Below, piece after piece: positions 9,661 to 18,951 of a stretch of 64,000 nucleotides of DNA. The notes under the pieces were generated by a model. The model worked only from the letters and a program-made list of their open reading frames with translations, did no database searches and was not told the origin of the DNA. How positions within the stretch are numbered: the first letter of the stretch is position 1; the number at the start of each line of letters is the position of its first letter. This stretch comes from Thalassovita autumnalis (GTDB lineage: Bacteria > Pseudomonadota > Alphaproteobacteria > Rhodobacterales > Rhodobacteraceae). Made by a program: the position numbers and the translations under genes. The stretch is taken from positions 120,167 through 184,166 of the forward strand of contig NZ_CYSB01000004.1 of the NCBI RefSeq assembly GCF_001458255.1, given 5' to 3'.

Positions 9661-9854
9661 CAGAGCCTCCTTCTTGTTTTTATAAGAGCCTATGGTGATT
9701 CACCTATGGTCGTTTTGATCTGGGACAAGTCCCGTGCCAATTTCTGCACTGCAGCTCGGCAAAAAGGTGCCGCAGGGGCAGGAGTGCTTGAAAATCAGGG
9801 CAGGAATGCAAACATTAACCAGGCACGTGGACCAGGGATGAGAGAGCTAACCGC

Positions 9855-10151
9855 ATGATTTGGAATATGTTTCGTAAACTGACCGGCCGGGGATCTGGCA
9901 CGGGGTCGGGGCCGAAACTGACCATTGTCGGCGCGGATCGCAAACCGGTGCAACGCCCCCGCCCCCGTGCCACAGCCCCCCGGTTGTCAGGCTTCCCCAA
10001 GCTGGGCCGCCGCAATTGCGCCTGGGTGTCTGAGGGGGCAAAAAACGCCAGTTTCACCCGCTACCGCTGCACCAATTGTGGGGTTGAGGCCTTCAGCCGC
10101 GATGGCAAAGCCCCGCGGCAATGCAAACGCGGGGTGGATGGCGGGTTATGA
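9855..10151 (+). CDS. Small basic protein with zinc-ribbon-like cysteines
   Basis: A 98-residue, strongly basic protein. The N-terminal half is low-complexity, rich in Gly, Pro and Arg. The C-terminal half has four cysteines, one at RRNCAW, a CTNC pair and one at RQCKRG, arranged like a degenerate zinc ribbon. I do not recognise a named family; nucleic-acid binding is a guess from charge and cysteines. The palindromic element that follows begins 18 nt after the stop. Confidence 0.6.
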   Translation: MIWNMFRKLTGRGSGTGSGPKLTIVGADRKPVQRPRPRATAPRLSGFPKLGRRNCAWVSEGAKNASFTRYRCTNCGVEAFSRDGKAPRQCKRGVDGGL

Positions 10152-10168
10152 TCCGCTGAATTCTCGGC

Positions 10169-10254
10169 GAATGTAGCGCCCTACACGAAGGGTGGCGCAG
10201 AATGCGGCCGCCCTTCGTGTCGGGCGCAGCCAAATCAAGGATTTGGCCACATTA
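10169..10254. repeat. MITE-like palindromic element
   Basis: Outer ends ATGTAGC and GCCACAT are near inverted repeats. Inside, a 21-nt arm at 10176-10196 pairs with 10207-10227 (19 of 21 identical to the reverse complement, one of the two differences being a G-T pair) around a 10-nt loop, and a second perfect hairpin GCCAAATC-AAG-GATTTGGC lies at 10229-10247. No protein is encoded. It looks like a non-autonomous mobile or REP-type repeat. Confidence 0.6.
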
Positions 10255-10275
10255 GGAGTGAAATTCCGGATCTTC

Positions 10276-10309
10276 AAAGGCAGACTGAGCAAACAGCCTG
10301 CCTTTTCAA
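10276..10309. terminator. Bidirectional terminator downstream of thyX
   Basis: AAAGGCAGACTG (10276-10287) and CAGCCTGCCTTT (10294-10305) form a 12-bp stem with one mismatch and a 6-nt loop, bordered by T on the plus strand and by TTT on the minus strand. Confidence 0.65.
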
Positions 10310-10354
10310 TCAATCATATTTCCCAACCAGCAATGGATCGGGGGGCCTGACGGT

Positions 10355-11263
10355 TTACCCCTCCAGCACCTCTTCCAGCTCACGCCATTCGCGGGCGCTC
10401 ATGCCGCAGTTTTCTTTGGTGACCTCTTCGCCTTTCAGCATCCGGCGCACGCAGTCCAGCGCGCCGGCGCTCAGCGCTGCGCCGCCCATGCGGTAGTCCT
10501 CGAACGCTTTGAAGGCAAAGGGCACCCAATCAGCAACCAGCTTGCAAATCTCATCCGCGTAGACGCGGATTTCATACTGCGCGTGGCTGTCCGCCCGCAG
10601 ACGCAGGAAATGCAGCAGGTTGTGCAGATCCACCTTCCAGTACCATTGGGTATAGATGTTGGCAGGCAGGTTCATCCGCGCCAGTTCACGCGCCAGCCCC
10701 TGTTTGCCCTCATCCGAGATCATCTCTTCATAGTGGTCATAGGAGCGGGCGGCGTCGCCCTTCAGGATTTCCAGCACCCGCTCGGCCTCAGCCCCGGTCA
10801 GCGCCTCCCCCCGGCCTTGGTTGTTGATGACGGATTGTGCCGCCAACTGTTCGGGCTGCGGGATATAGAACTCACGGTCCAGGATCGAATAGCGGGCCGA
10901 ATATTCGTTCACATTGGCCGTCCGGTGGCGGATCCACTGGCGGGCCACAAAGACCGGCAATTTGACGTGCAGCTTCAGTTCACACATCTCAAACGGGGTA
11001 GAGTGCCAGTGCCGCATCAAGTAGCGGATCAGCCCCTCATCGTTCTGCACGGATTTGGTGCCTTTGCCATAAGACACCCGCGCCGCCTGACAGATCGCAG
11101 CGTCATCGCCCATGTAGTCAATCACCCGAACAAAGCCGTGATCCAGCACGGGATAGGCTTTGTACAGATGCTCTTCCATCCCCTCGGAGACGGCGCGCAG
11201 GGTTTGACGCGGGCTGGCGCGGAGCGCATCGATTTCGGCCTGCTGTTCCGGGGTGATCGGCAT
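10355..11263 (-). CDS. thyX: FAD-dependent thymidylate synthase
   Basis: A 302-residue ThyX that methylates dUMP to dTMP using methylene-tetrahydrofolate, NADPH and FAD (EC 2.1.1.148). The signature [15 protein letters not shown] is at residues 112-126, matching the ThyX motif, with the normal family Ser replaced by Val-Asn spacing within tolerated variation. Flavin-binding segments include [16 protein letters not shown]. The protein has an N-terminal extension of about 40 residues and a C-terminal extension usual in alphaproteobacteria. The ATG at 11263 follows GGAGG; an in-frame TTG at 11275 is less likely. No thyA is in the window. Confidence 0.96.
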   Translation of the reverse strand: MPITPEQQAEIDALRASPRQTLRAVSEGMEEHLYKAYPVLDHGFVRVIDYMGDDAAICQAARVSYGKGTKSVQNDEGLIRYLMRHWHSTPFEMCELKLHVKLPVFVARQWIRHRTANVNEYSARYSILDREFYIPQPEQLAAQSVINNQGRGEALTGAEAERVLEILKGDAARSYDHYEEMISDEGKQGLARELARMNLPANIYTQWYWKVDLHNLLHFLRLRADSHAQYEIRVYADEICKLVADWVPFAFKAFEDYRMGGAALSAGALDCVRRMLKGEEVTKENCGMSAREWRELEEVLEG

Positions 11264-11415
11264 CTGGTCCTCCAAATTGCTGCTAAGGCGAGTCGCGAGC
11301 CACTATATCTAGCGTTGATGTGATAAAAAACTGCAATATGGGCTTGCATTTTCAGCTTTTCCCTTACTGCAACAGATTGCCGCTTTTTTCCCGCAGCAGA
11401 CGCATCAATCGTTGA

Positions 11416-11460
11416 CTTTTGGCCTCTGGCCTCGGATTCTGAAAGCTAACCGGCCAAAAG
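11416..11460 (+). promoter_or_regulatory. 9-bp dyad upstream of the surface lipoprotein gene
   Basis: CTTTTGGCC (11416-11424) and GGCCAAAAG (11452-11460) are perfect inverted repeats 27 nt apart, ending 27 nt before the start codon. It could be an operator pair or a 5' leader stem. No Fur, Irr or Zur consensus is obvious. Confidence 0.4.
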
Positions 11461-11487
11461 AGCCGCATTATTCGAGGATTGAGGCAG

Positions 11488-12414
11488 ATGATCCGATACG
11501 CAAGCGCCCTTCTGGCGCCGCTCTTGGTTGTCGCTTGTGGCGAAGACCCGGGTGGAACCAACACCGATTTCGGCATGACCACGAACACCGCGGATGCCAC
11601 GGTTGCAGGCAACCTACGGGCGGTGAACTATGATCCCGTTACGCAAGAACTTGTTCTTTCAATGCGAGCGATCCACGGGAACCAAACCAATGTGACCTAT
11701 GTGCGCCGCGCGGATCTTGATGCGTCTGTTCCGGGCTATGAGGTCTATATGCTGCAGACCACCCCAGCAGATCGCCACTACACAGCTGTCTTTGCCGAAA
11801 GCAACGACAGCCACGTGATCGCAGGCGCCGTAATGGACGGCGGTAACAACAACCAGTTCTTTGGCGGATCGTTCTATGGCCGACAGGGATTGGATGTCTA
11901 TTCACCCTATACCGAAACCAGAAGAGGCGAAGCGCAGTATTACGGCACCTATGCCGGCGTGACCAACCTGGACAGCAATGGCGACCAGTTACTGGATCAA
12001 TCGGGTCTCCCTAGCGGATCAACTGGGCCCAGTCAGTCAGACCGTATCACTGGGAAAATTGAGTTGAACGTCAATTTCAAAGAAGGTCTTCTTGACGGAG
12101 AAATCTTTAACCGAACACTAGTGGATGACGTTCAGGGGATCGGGGCCCTTCCCGTGATCGCCCTTAAGGATGGTACCATTACGGCCGAGGGCACTTTTGT
12201 TGGGGTCGCAGAGTACCTCACTGTTGAAAATGCCCAAATCGGCAGTTTTGGAGGGATATTTGGCGGATCGCAGGCTTCTTCGGTTGCTGGAACCGTCTAT
12301 CTTGAAGAGTATGACGGTACAACAGGCACAATTTCCAACGAAGCAGAATATGGTGTCTTCGTCTTGACCCGGTGCGGAGCAGCTGGTGCAGATCCCGATT
12401 GTGGCACAAACTGA
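11488..12414 (+). CDS. Predicted surface lipoprotein, TbpB/HpuA-like Slam client
   Basis: A 308-residue lipoprotein. The lipobox LVVACG puts the lipidated cysteine at residue 17. The rest is beta-rich and ends in segments resembling the 8-stranded barrel of transferrin-binding-protein-like folds (GTFVGVAEYLTV, GGIFGGSQASSVAGTVYLEE, GVFVLTRC), where GxFGG repeats are typical. Two cysteines near the C-terminus could form a disulfide. The next gene encodes a Slam outer-membrane protein and overlaps it by 29 nt, so this is very probably exported to the cell surface by that Slam. Ligand unknown; no TonB receptor is adjacent. Confidence 0.75.
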   Translation: MIRYASALLAPLLVVACGEDPGGTNTDFGMTTNTADATVAGNLRAVNYDPVTQELVLSMRAIHGNQTNVTYVRRADLDASVPGYEVYMLQTTPADRHYTAVFAESNDSHVIAGAVMDGGNNNQFFGGSFYGRQGLDVYSPYTETRRGEAQYYGTYAGVTNLDSNGDQLLDQSGLPSGSTGPSQSDRITGKIELNVNFKEGLLDGEIFNRTLVDDVQGIGALPVIALKDGTITAEGTFVGVAEYLTVENAQIGSFGGIFGGSQASSVAGTVYLEEYDGTTGTISNEAEYGVFVLTRCGAAGADPDCGTN

Positions 12415-13792
12415 CACGATACCCCAAGTGCTCCGGCGTCTGATCGCCGGGTCCTGTCTGATGGCCCTGCCTTTCGCGGCGCAGGCAGAGGATCTGCGCC
12501 TGTCCGCGGATGCCGCGCGGGCCCTTGCATTGCAGGCACTGCAACAGGGGGATCCCGCGACGGCAGCGCAAATTGCCCAAGGTCTGTTGCAACGTGATCC
12601 CGATGACGGCATGGCGCATTTCACGCTGGCCCGGGCCTTTCAGCAGATGCGCCAACCCGGCAAGGGCCGCCGGTCTGCACGCTTGGCCTTCCGCCATGCC
12701 GGGGGGGAAACGGACAAGTTCCACGCCGCCCAACTGGCCGCACGTCTGGCTGTGGAGGATAACAGCCCCACCGCGGCCCAGGTCTGGCTGCGCCGGTCAC
12801 TGTTGCATGTGCCCGATCCCCGGATGCGCCCACGGATTGAGAAGGACTACCGCATCCTGCGCCAGCTCTCCCCTTGGCAGTTTGGCCTCAGCCTGTCCTT
12901 GGCGCCCAGCAGCAACCTCAATAACGGGGCAGACAGCCCTTATTCACTGATCGATGGCGTGCCCGTAGTGGGTTACCTCAGCGGCTCCGCCCAGGCGCTC
13001 TCGGGCCTGCGGGCCAGCGCAGATGCCAGCGTCAGCTACCGTCTGTCACAGTCAAAATCACAAGCCACCCGGGTGAGTTTTCGCGCCTTTGGCCAGCGCG
13101 TCCACCTGTCGGACGAGGCGCGTGATATCGCCCCGGATGTCAGCAACGGCGATCTGGCCTTCAACTATCTTGAGCTGGGCCTGAACCAACAGCGCAAAGC
13201 CCATAACGGCGGCTGGGCCTTTGGCGCCGCCCTTGGTCAAAGCTGGTCCGGTGGCGAAAAATACCAACAAAGCAAACGCTTGCACCTCAGCCGCCACCTG
13301 CCTGTCGGTGATGCCTCCCTGCTGGGGCTTACCGGCCAGCTGGAACATATCCGCCATGACAGCGGGCTTGCCGATATTCACGGGCTGACGCTGAGCACCC
13401 GACTGTCGCATCGCAGTGACGCCACCGGCGACTGGCAGGTTAGCCTGAGCCTGAAAACCGAAGACAGCGACAATGCCAATGCCGCGCGCAACCGCGTTGA
13501 CGGGCAGATCAACTGGTCCCCGCGCAAGAGCAAGGCAACAGCAATGATCCACCCCACGCTGTCGCTTGGGGCCAGCTGGCAACACTATGCGGATTTCACC
13601 GTCGGCCTGCCTGTGCCCGGGGGGCGTGAGGATGAAACCCTCTTCGGTCAGGTGGAATTTACCCTGCAAGCGCTTGACTATGGGGGATTTGTACCATCTC
13701 TCAGAGTACAGGCGCGCAAAACGGATTCAAACGTCAGCCGATATGATACCCGCGAAACCACCGTTTCATTTGGGATCAAATCGGCCTTCTGA
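12386..13792 (+). CDS. Surface lipoprotein assembly modifier (Slam, DUF560)
   Basis: A 468-residue outer-membrane protein: signal peptide (about 15-33, ending AQA), a TPR-like periplasmic domain (about 38-150, with ARALALQALQQGDPATAAQI and PDDGMAHFTLARAF patterns) and a C-terminal beta-barrel of about 300 residues ending in SFGIKSAF with terminal Phe. This layout is that of Slam proteins, which move lipoproteins to the outer surface. The GTG start at 12386 has GGAG 6 nt upstream and lies inside the lipoprotein gene, showing coupling. Slam was described in Neisseria; here the partner is likely the preceding lipoprotein. Confidence 0.82.
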   Translation: MQIPIVAQTDTIPQVLRRLIAGSCLMALPFAAQAEDLRLSADAARALALQALQQGDPATAAQIAQGLLQRDPDDGMAHFTLARAFQQMRQPGKGRRSARLAFRHAGGETDKFHAAQLAARLAVEDNSPTAAQVWLRRSLLHVPDPRMRPRIEKDYRILRQLSPWQFGLSLSLAPSSNLNNGADSPYSLIDGVPVVGYLSGSAQALSGLRASADASVSYRLSQSKSQATRVSFRAFGQRVHLSDEARDIAPDVSNGDLAFNYLELGLNQQRKAHNGGWAFGAALGQSWSGGEKYQQSKRLHLSRHLPVGDASLLGLTGQLEHIRHDSGLADIHGLTLSTRLSHRSDATGDWQVSLSLKTEDSDNANAARNRVDGQINWSPRKSKATAMIHPTLSLGASWQHYADFTVGLPVPGGREDETLFGQVEFTLQALDYGGFVPSLRVQARKTDSNVSRYDTRETTVSFGIKSAF

Positions 13793-13825
13793 GCCGTTGC
13801 CGCGCCCGTAACTGAGGGAGCGCTT

Positions 13826-14254
13826 ATGCATTTGAAATATCTACACACCATGGTTCGGGTGAAGGATCTGGAAAAAAGCCAGGCTTTTTATGAGCTGCTG
13901 GGCCTGAAAGAAACCCGCCGTCATGACAGCGAAGCGGGCCGGTTCAGCCTGATCTTCATGGCCCCCGAAGGCCAAGAAGACTGCCCGGTTGAGCTGACCT
14001 ACAACTGGGATGGCGATGACGCCCTGCCCGATGACAGCCGTCATTTTGGCCACCTGGCCTATGAGGTCGGCAATATTTATGAGATGTGCCAACATCTTAT
14101 GGACAATGGCGTCACCATCAACCGCCCGCCGCGCGATGGCCGTATGGCCTTTGTGCGCTCGCCTGACAATGTCTCGATTGAGCTGTTGCAGAAAGGTGAG
14201 GCGCTGGAACCAGCAGAACCCTGGGCCAGCATGGGCAACACCGGCCACTGGTGA
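13826..14254 (+). CDS. gloA: Lactoylglutathione lyase (glyoxalase I)
   Basis: A 142-residue single-unit glyoxalase I that turns the methylglyoxal-glutathione hemithioacetal into S-lactoylglutathione (EC 4.4.1.5). Metal ligands are visible: His7 in YLHTMVRV, Glu in VELTYNWD, His in HFGHLAYEV and Glu in SIELLQKGE. Family segments FYELLGLKETRR and MAFVRSPDNVSIEL support the call. GAGGGAG precedes the ATG. The stop overlaps the GTG start of the following DUF1194 gene. Confidence 0.95.
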   Translation: MHLKYLHTMVRVKDLEKSQAFYELLGLKETRRHDSEAGRFSLIFMAPEGQEDCPVELTYNWDGDDALPDDSRHFGHLAYEVGNIYEMCQHLMDNGVTINRPPRDGRMAFVRSPDNVSIELLQKGEALEPAEPWASMGNTGHW

Positions 14255-14949
14255 GCCGGATGGGCCGTTTGCTGACAGTGATCATGATGCTGACCGCCGC
14301 TCCGGTGGCAGCGCTTGACTGTCGGCTGGCCCTTGTTTTGGCGATAGATGTCTCCTCTTCAGTGGACCCGCGGGAGGACACATTGCAACGTCAGGGGCTG
14401 GCCGCGGCGCTGCTGGCCCCTGAGGTGCAACAGGCGTTTTTCGTGGCACCCCAACCCGTTGCCCTGTCCGCTTTTGAATGGAGCGGGCGTACCAATCAGA
14501 AAATCCTGCTGGACTGGACGCTGATAGACAGCCCTTCCAAACTGCTGGGCGCGGCAGAATCGATTGCCTATTCACAACGCTCCACGGATGAGTTTCCCAC
14601 CGCGCTTGGCCATGCGGTCGGCTACGGCTGGAAGATGCTGGACCGCGGTCCGCGCTGTCTTTTTTCGACCATTGATGTGGCCGGTGACGGCGAAAATAAC
14701 GAAGGGTTTGGCCCCCAACATGCCTATCGCGCTTATGGCTTTAATGACATCGTGGTCAATGGGCTGGCGATCCTGTCAAAACGCGATCATGAGGATGACA
14801 AGGTGGTCGCACATTATCAAAGCGATGTTCTGCGCGGCCCCGGCGCCTTCCTTGAGATCGCCGAAGGGTTTGAAGACTATGAAAGCGCAATGCGACGTAA
14901 GTTGGAGCGGGAGCTGCGACCATTGATGATGGGTGAGGTCACCGAGTGA
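14251..14949 (+). CDS. DUF1194 secreted VWA-like protein, copy 1
   Basis: A 232-residue protein with an N-terminal signal peptide (about 1-22) and a von Willebrand A-like DUF1194 domain. The MIDAS-type motif DVSSSVD lies near residue 33, and later segments AFEWSGRTNQ, STDEFPTALGHAVGYG and DVAGDGENNEG are family signatures. DUF1194 is common in Rhodobacterales with no known function; metal-dependent protein binding in the periplasm is plausible. GTG start overlaps the gloA stop (GTGA), and its own stop overlaps copy 2 in the same way. Confidence 0.85.
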   Translation: MSRMGRLLTVIMMLTAAPVAALDCRLALVLAIDVSSSVDPREDTLQRQGLAAALLAPEVQQAFFVAPQPVALSAFEWSGRTNQKILLDWTLIDSPSKLLGAAESIAYSQRSTDEFPTALGHAVGYGWKMLDRGPRCLFSTIDVAGDGENNEGFGPQHAYRAYGFNDIVVNGLAILSKRDHEDDKVVAHYQSDVLRGPGAFLEIAEGFEDYESAMRRKLERELRPLMMGEVTE

Positions 14950-15722
14950 GACGCGGAAAATTCGGCTGGAGCACCCTGTCTGCGATGCTGCTGGCGGCAG
15001 TAATTGGCACTGTCTCTTCTGCGGCACAGGCGGCCTGCCGGCAGGCGCTGGCCCTGGGTTTGGATGTGTCCGGCTCCGTTGATGCGCAGGAATATCGCCT
15101 GCAAATGCAGGGGGTTGCGGGAGCCTTGCAACATCCCGATGTGATCGCCGCCCTGCTGGGTCAGCCCGGCGGTCATGTGGAGGTGATGGTCTTTGAATGG
15201 TCCGGCCCGCGTGACCAACATGTGGTGTTGAACTGGCGGGCGCTGCGCACCGAGGCTGACATCGCCGCCGCAGCAGAGGTGCTGCGCAACGCGGCGCGGG
15301 TGGGCGGCGATCCCTCAACCGCATTGGGGGCGGCAGCGCTGATGGGGGCCGGGGCCTTGCAGCAGCGTGATTGCACCCGGCGGGTTCTGGATCTGTCGGG
15401 TGACGGGGTTGCCAACACCGGCCCCCTGCCCCAATCGGTGCGACACAATCCACTGCTGCAGGGCATTACGGTCAACGCGCTGGTCATCCCCGATCCTAAC
15501 GCACAGCCCGGCGCAAAGTCCGCCAGCCGCCATCCAACCGACCCTGAGGGGTTGGTCAGCTATTTTCAGGCCAATGTGCTACATGGGCCAGATGCCTTTG
15601 CGGAGATGGCGCTGGGGTTTGAAAACTATGAGGCGGCCATGACCCGCAAGCTGATCCGCGAGCTTTATGGGATGGAACTGGTCATTGGCCCAAAGGCCAG
15701 CCTGCATATAGCTGGTCAGTAG
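14946..15722 (+). CDS. DUF1194 secreted VWA-like protein, copy 2
   Basis: A 258-residue paralogue of the preceding protein: signal peptide to about residue 28, MIDAS-type DVSGSVD, then VFEWSGPRDQHVV, GGDPSTALGAAALMGAG and DLSGDGVANTG. Both copies share the C-terminal pattern YFQANVLHGPDAFAEMALGFENYEAAMTRKL, here described only by its sense: a conserved GPxAFxExAxGFExYExAMxRKL block. The tandem order and GTGA overlap point to duplication and co-expression. Function unknown. Confidence 0.85.
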   Translation: MRRGKFGWSTLSAMLLAAVIGTVSSAAQAACRQALALGLDVSGSVDAQEYRLQMQGVAGALQHPDVIAALLGQPGGHVEVMVFEWSGPRDQHVVLNWRALRTEADIAAAAEVLRNAARVGGDPSTALGAAALMGAGALQQRDCTRRVLDLSGDGVANTGPLPQSVRHNPLLQGITVNALVIPDPNAQPGAKSASRHPTDPEGLVSYFQANVLHGPDAFAEMALGFENYEAAMTRKLIRELYGMELVIGPKASLHIAGQ

Positions 15723-16213
15723 ATATAGCGGATCTGATCCGTCCAATAGCGTTCCACCCGGCGCAAGGAATTGGTGATCTCAACAATACCGTCGGGGCCC
15801 AGCACCCCTTTGGATTGCAGCCCCTCGGCATGGCGGGAAAACAGGGCTGCCACCACATCACGGATATTGCGCCCCTTCGGGGTCAGGCGCACCCGGACCG
15901 AACGGCGATCAATCGCACAGCGCTGGTGGTGCATATAGCCCATCTCCACCAGTTTTTTCAGGTTATAGCTGACGTTGCTGCCCTGATAATATCCGCGGGT
16001 TTTCAACTCCCCGGCGGTGACCTCATGATCGCCAATATTAAACAGCAACAGCGCCTGCACCGCGTTTATTTCCAGCACCCCGATGCGTTCGAATTCATCT
16101 TTGATCACATCCAGCAGCAACCGATGCAGCCGTTCGACCAGCGCCAATGCATCCAGATAGCTGCTCATGAAGGCGGCGTGATCACCAGTTTTTAAAGGGT
16201 CATGAAGGCTCAT
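15716..16213 (-). CDS. MarR-family regulator, LdtR-like
   Basis: A 165-residue MarR regulator with winged-helix DNA-binding region around residues 55-115 (VTAGELKTRGYYQGSNVSYNLKKL and the wing DRRSVRVRLTPKG). The NxxSYNLKKLxExGY pattern matches LdtR, the alphaproteobacterial regulator known from Liberibacter that controls an L,D-transpeptidase gene. No such gene is adjacent here. The ATG at 16213 has GGAG 9 nt upstream; earlier in-frame starts are weaker. Its 3' end overlaps the convergent DUF1194 gene by 7 nt. Confidence 0.8.
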   Translation of the reverse strand: MSLHDPLKTGDHAAFMSSYLDALALVERLHRLLLDVIKDEFERIGVLEINAVQALLLFNIGDHEVTAGELKTRGYYQGSNVSYNLKKLVEMGYMHHQRCAIDRRSVRVRLTPKGRNIRDVVAALFSRHAEGLQSKGVLGPDGIVEITNSLRRVERYWTDQIRYIY

Positions 16214-16327
16214 CACCGTCTCCATCCGATCTAAGTCGCAAGAGAGACTGCGCAAAAAGTCCCAATATTAGGTTAAGTCAAAACCCTATATGACTAAAAT
16301 GCGATTCAACTTCGCTGAACCAGCCCT

Positions 16328-16348
16328 ACCGGCGCCTCAGGCGCCGGT
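16328..16348. terminator. 21-bp perfect palindrome over the sdhE stop
   Basis: ACCGGCGCCT-C-AGGCGCCGGT is a perfect palindrome whose centre coincides with the sdhE stop codon (16337-16339). In RNA it would form a strong hairpin at the 3' end; there is no T-run. Confidence 0.5.
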
Positions 16349-16597
16349 GGCCACGGCGCGGATGTCGGCGATTTGGTCGCGCAGATCTTCGGGGGCGTCC
16401 TGCTGGCCTGAGACCCACTGGTAAAGGTCCTGATCGTTTTCGCTGAGCAGCGCGTCATAGGCATCAAGGGCGGCGTCATCCATCGCCTCCAGCCGGGCGG
16501 CGGCATAGCGCATCAGGATGATGTCCATTTCCTTGATCCCGCGCCGCATGGAGCGCATCTGCAAACGTTTCAGACGGTTTTCGCGGGTCTCAGCCAT
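16337..16597 (-). CDS. sdhE: FAD assembly factor SdhE
   Basis: An 86-residue SdhE (DUF339/SDHAF2) protein that promotes covalent flavin attachment to the succinate dehydrogenase flavoprotein. The RGxxE motif is present as RRGIKEMD, followed by MDDAALDAYDALLSENDQDLYQW, a typical helix pattern. Length is normal. It starts 5 nt after the stop of the XRE gene, so the two are probably cotranscribed. No sdh genes are in the window. Confidence 0.9.
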   Translation of the reverse strand: MAETRENRLKRLQMRSMRRGIKEMDIILMRYAAARLEAMDDAALDAYDALLSENDQDLYQWVSGQQDAPEDLRDQIADIRAVATGA

Positions 16598-16602
16598 ATC
16601 CC

Positions 16603-17067
16603 TCAGGAGCCTTTCAATTTCAGCCGCAGCTGCTTTTCCAATCGCCCCAGCCGATCCGCCGATGCGGTCATCTGCATCTTGAGATCCCGCAGTTCCGTCA
16701 GCAGGTCAGAGATGTCCGGATCCATGCCGCTGGGGTCTGCGGGTTCGGTAACGCCCTCCCCTTCGCCCGTCAACAGCCAGCGGATCGAGACATTCAAAAG
16801 ACCGGCAATCATATTGAGCTTGTTGGCGCGCGGCTCGGACAGGTCATATTCCCAGCCCTGCAGTGTCTTCAACTTGACGCCCAGGCGTTTGGCCAATTGG
16901 CGCTGTTCCATCCCGGCCTGTTCCCGCGCTGCGGCCAGACGATCGCCAAAGGTCGCCATATCCGGGCCGTACCAGTCAAAGTCCTGTTCCTCGGCAGGGG
17001 CATCCGCCAATTCGGGCAGCAGGTCATCTAACCCGGCTGTGTCTTTCTGATCCTGCTTATCCTGCAT
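16603..17067 (-). CDS. XRE-family transcriptional regulator with C-terminal coiled coil
   Basis: A 154-residue protein: acidic N-terminus, a Cro/C1-type helix-turn-helix at about residues 40-95 (FGDRLAAAREQAGMEQRQLAKRL and the recognition part LKTLQGWEYDLSEP) and a C-terminal helical segment rich in heptads (DLLTELRDLKMQMTASADRLGRLEKQ), probably a coiled coil for dimerisation. The ATG at 17067 has AAAGGA upstream. It precedes sdhE directly. Target genes are unknown; autoregulation is likely for the family. Confidence 0.8.
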   Translation of the reverse strand: MQDKQDQKDTAGLDDLLPELADAPAEEQDFDWYGPDMATFGDRLAAAREQAGMEQRQLAKRLGVKLKTLQGWEYDLSEPRANKLNMIAGLLNVSIRWLLTGEGEGVTEPADPSGMDPDISDLLTELRDLKMQMTASADRLGRLEKQLRLKLKGS

Positions 17068-17160
17068 AAATATCCTTTCTGCCGAAGGTTCTTGATCGGC
17101 ACTGCGCCTCAACCTAAGACATGATCCTGTTAAATAACAACCACCCTACTACCGCATTGA

Positions 17161-18372
<1,212 letters not shown>

Positions 18373-18413
18373 GCATCTTCCCCGTTTCGCGCCGATGTGA
18401 GGCGGGGCGTATT

Positions 18414-18439
18414 GAGTATTTATGGAACATTGAAAGAGG
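18414..18439 (+). repeat. Motif shared with 56058-56085, before a ribosome site
   Basis: GAGTATTTATGGAACATTGAAA followed by GAGG lies just before the start of the next gene. A near copy precedes the permease start at 56093, with GAGTATTT and GAACATTGAAA identical in both. Confidence 0.55.
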
Positions 18440-18445
18440 CCCCCC

Positions 18446-18874
18446 ATGTCCGTCGACCTGCCAGAATATTACTTCCGGGTGCGGGACAATGGGGCCTTTG
18501 TCTTCCGCGTAGATACGGAAAACCGCCAGCGCCGGATTGAGCTGGACCAGATCGCAAACGTCAACATCCGCAATGGTGAGATCAAACCCCATGGCGACCG
18601 CAAACTGTCTGAGGCGGACCTGCTGGCCATCCGCCATTGGATGGATGACCGACGCGCGGTGCTGGCCGAACGGGACATCGATGACATTTTCCGTGCCATC
18701 GACCATCTGAACCTGACCACCCATTGGGCGCAAAGCCGCGCCTCAGAAGAACAGCTGGAGGCGGTGACCGATCAGCTGTTACTGACCATGCATGATCTGC
18801 GGTCGGTTCTGGTGCGTAAGAAGGCGGATCGTTTGATGAAAGCGGCCGCCAAAGCCGAAGGTGGCAAGGGCTGA
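18446..18874 (+). CDS. Conserved hypothetical cytoplasmic protein
   Basis: A 142-residue soluble protein with no signal peptide or membrane segment. The N-terminus is beta-rich (YYFRVRDNGAFVFRVDTENRQRRIELDQIA) and the rest is helical and charged, ending in a Lys/Ala-rich tail. I do not recognise a characterised family. GAGG sits 6 nt before the ATG, within the shared motif described at 18414. A strong terminator follows, so it forms its own unit or ends the aspC unit. Confidence 0.7.
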   Translation: MSVDLPEYYFRVRDNGAFVFRVDTENRQRRIELDQIANVNIRNGEIKPHGDRKLSEADLLAIRHWMDDRRAVLAERDIDDIFRAIDHLNLTTHWAQSRASEEQLEAVTDQLLLTMHDLRSVLVRKKADRLMKAAAKAEGGKG

Positions 18875-18900
18875 GCCCGCCCTGCCCTGATGTCATGTAA

Positions 18901-18930
18901 AAAAAGGCGCCGGGACCGGCGCCTTTTTGT
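18901..18930. terminator. Bidirectional terminator
   Basis: AAAAAGGCGCCGG and CCGGCGCCTTTTT are perfect inverted repeats with a 2-nt centre, T-tailed on both strands. It serves the plus-strand hypothetical gene and the minus-strand MATE gene. Confidence 0.9.
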
Positions 18931-18951
18931 TTTCGGGTTGCCTGCTGCGGC

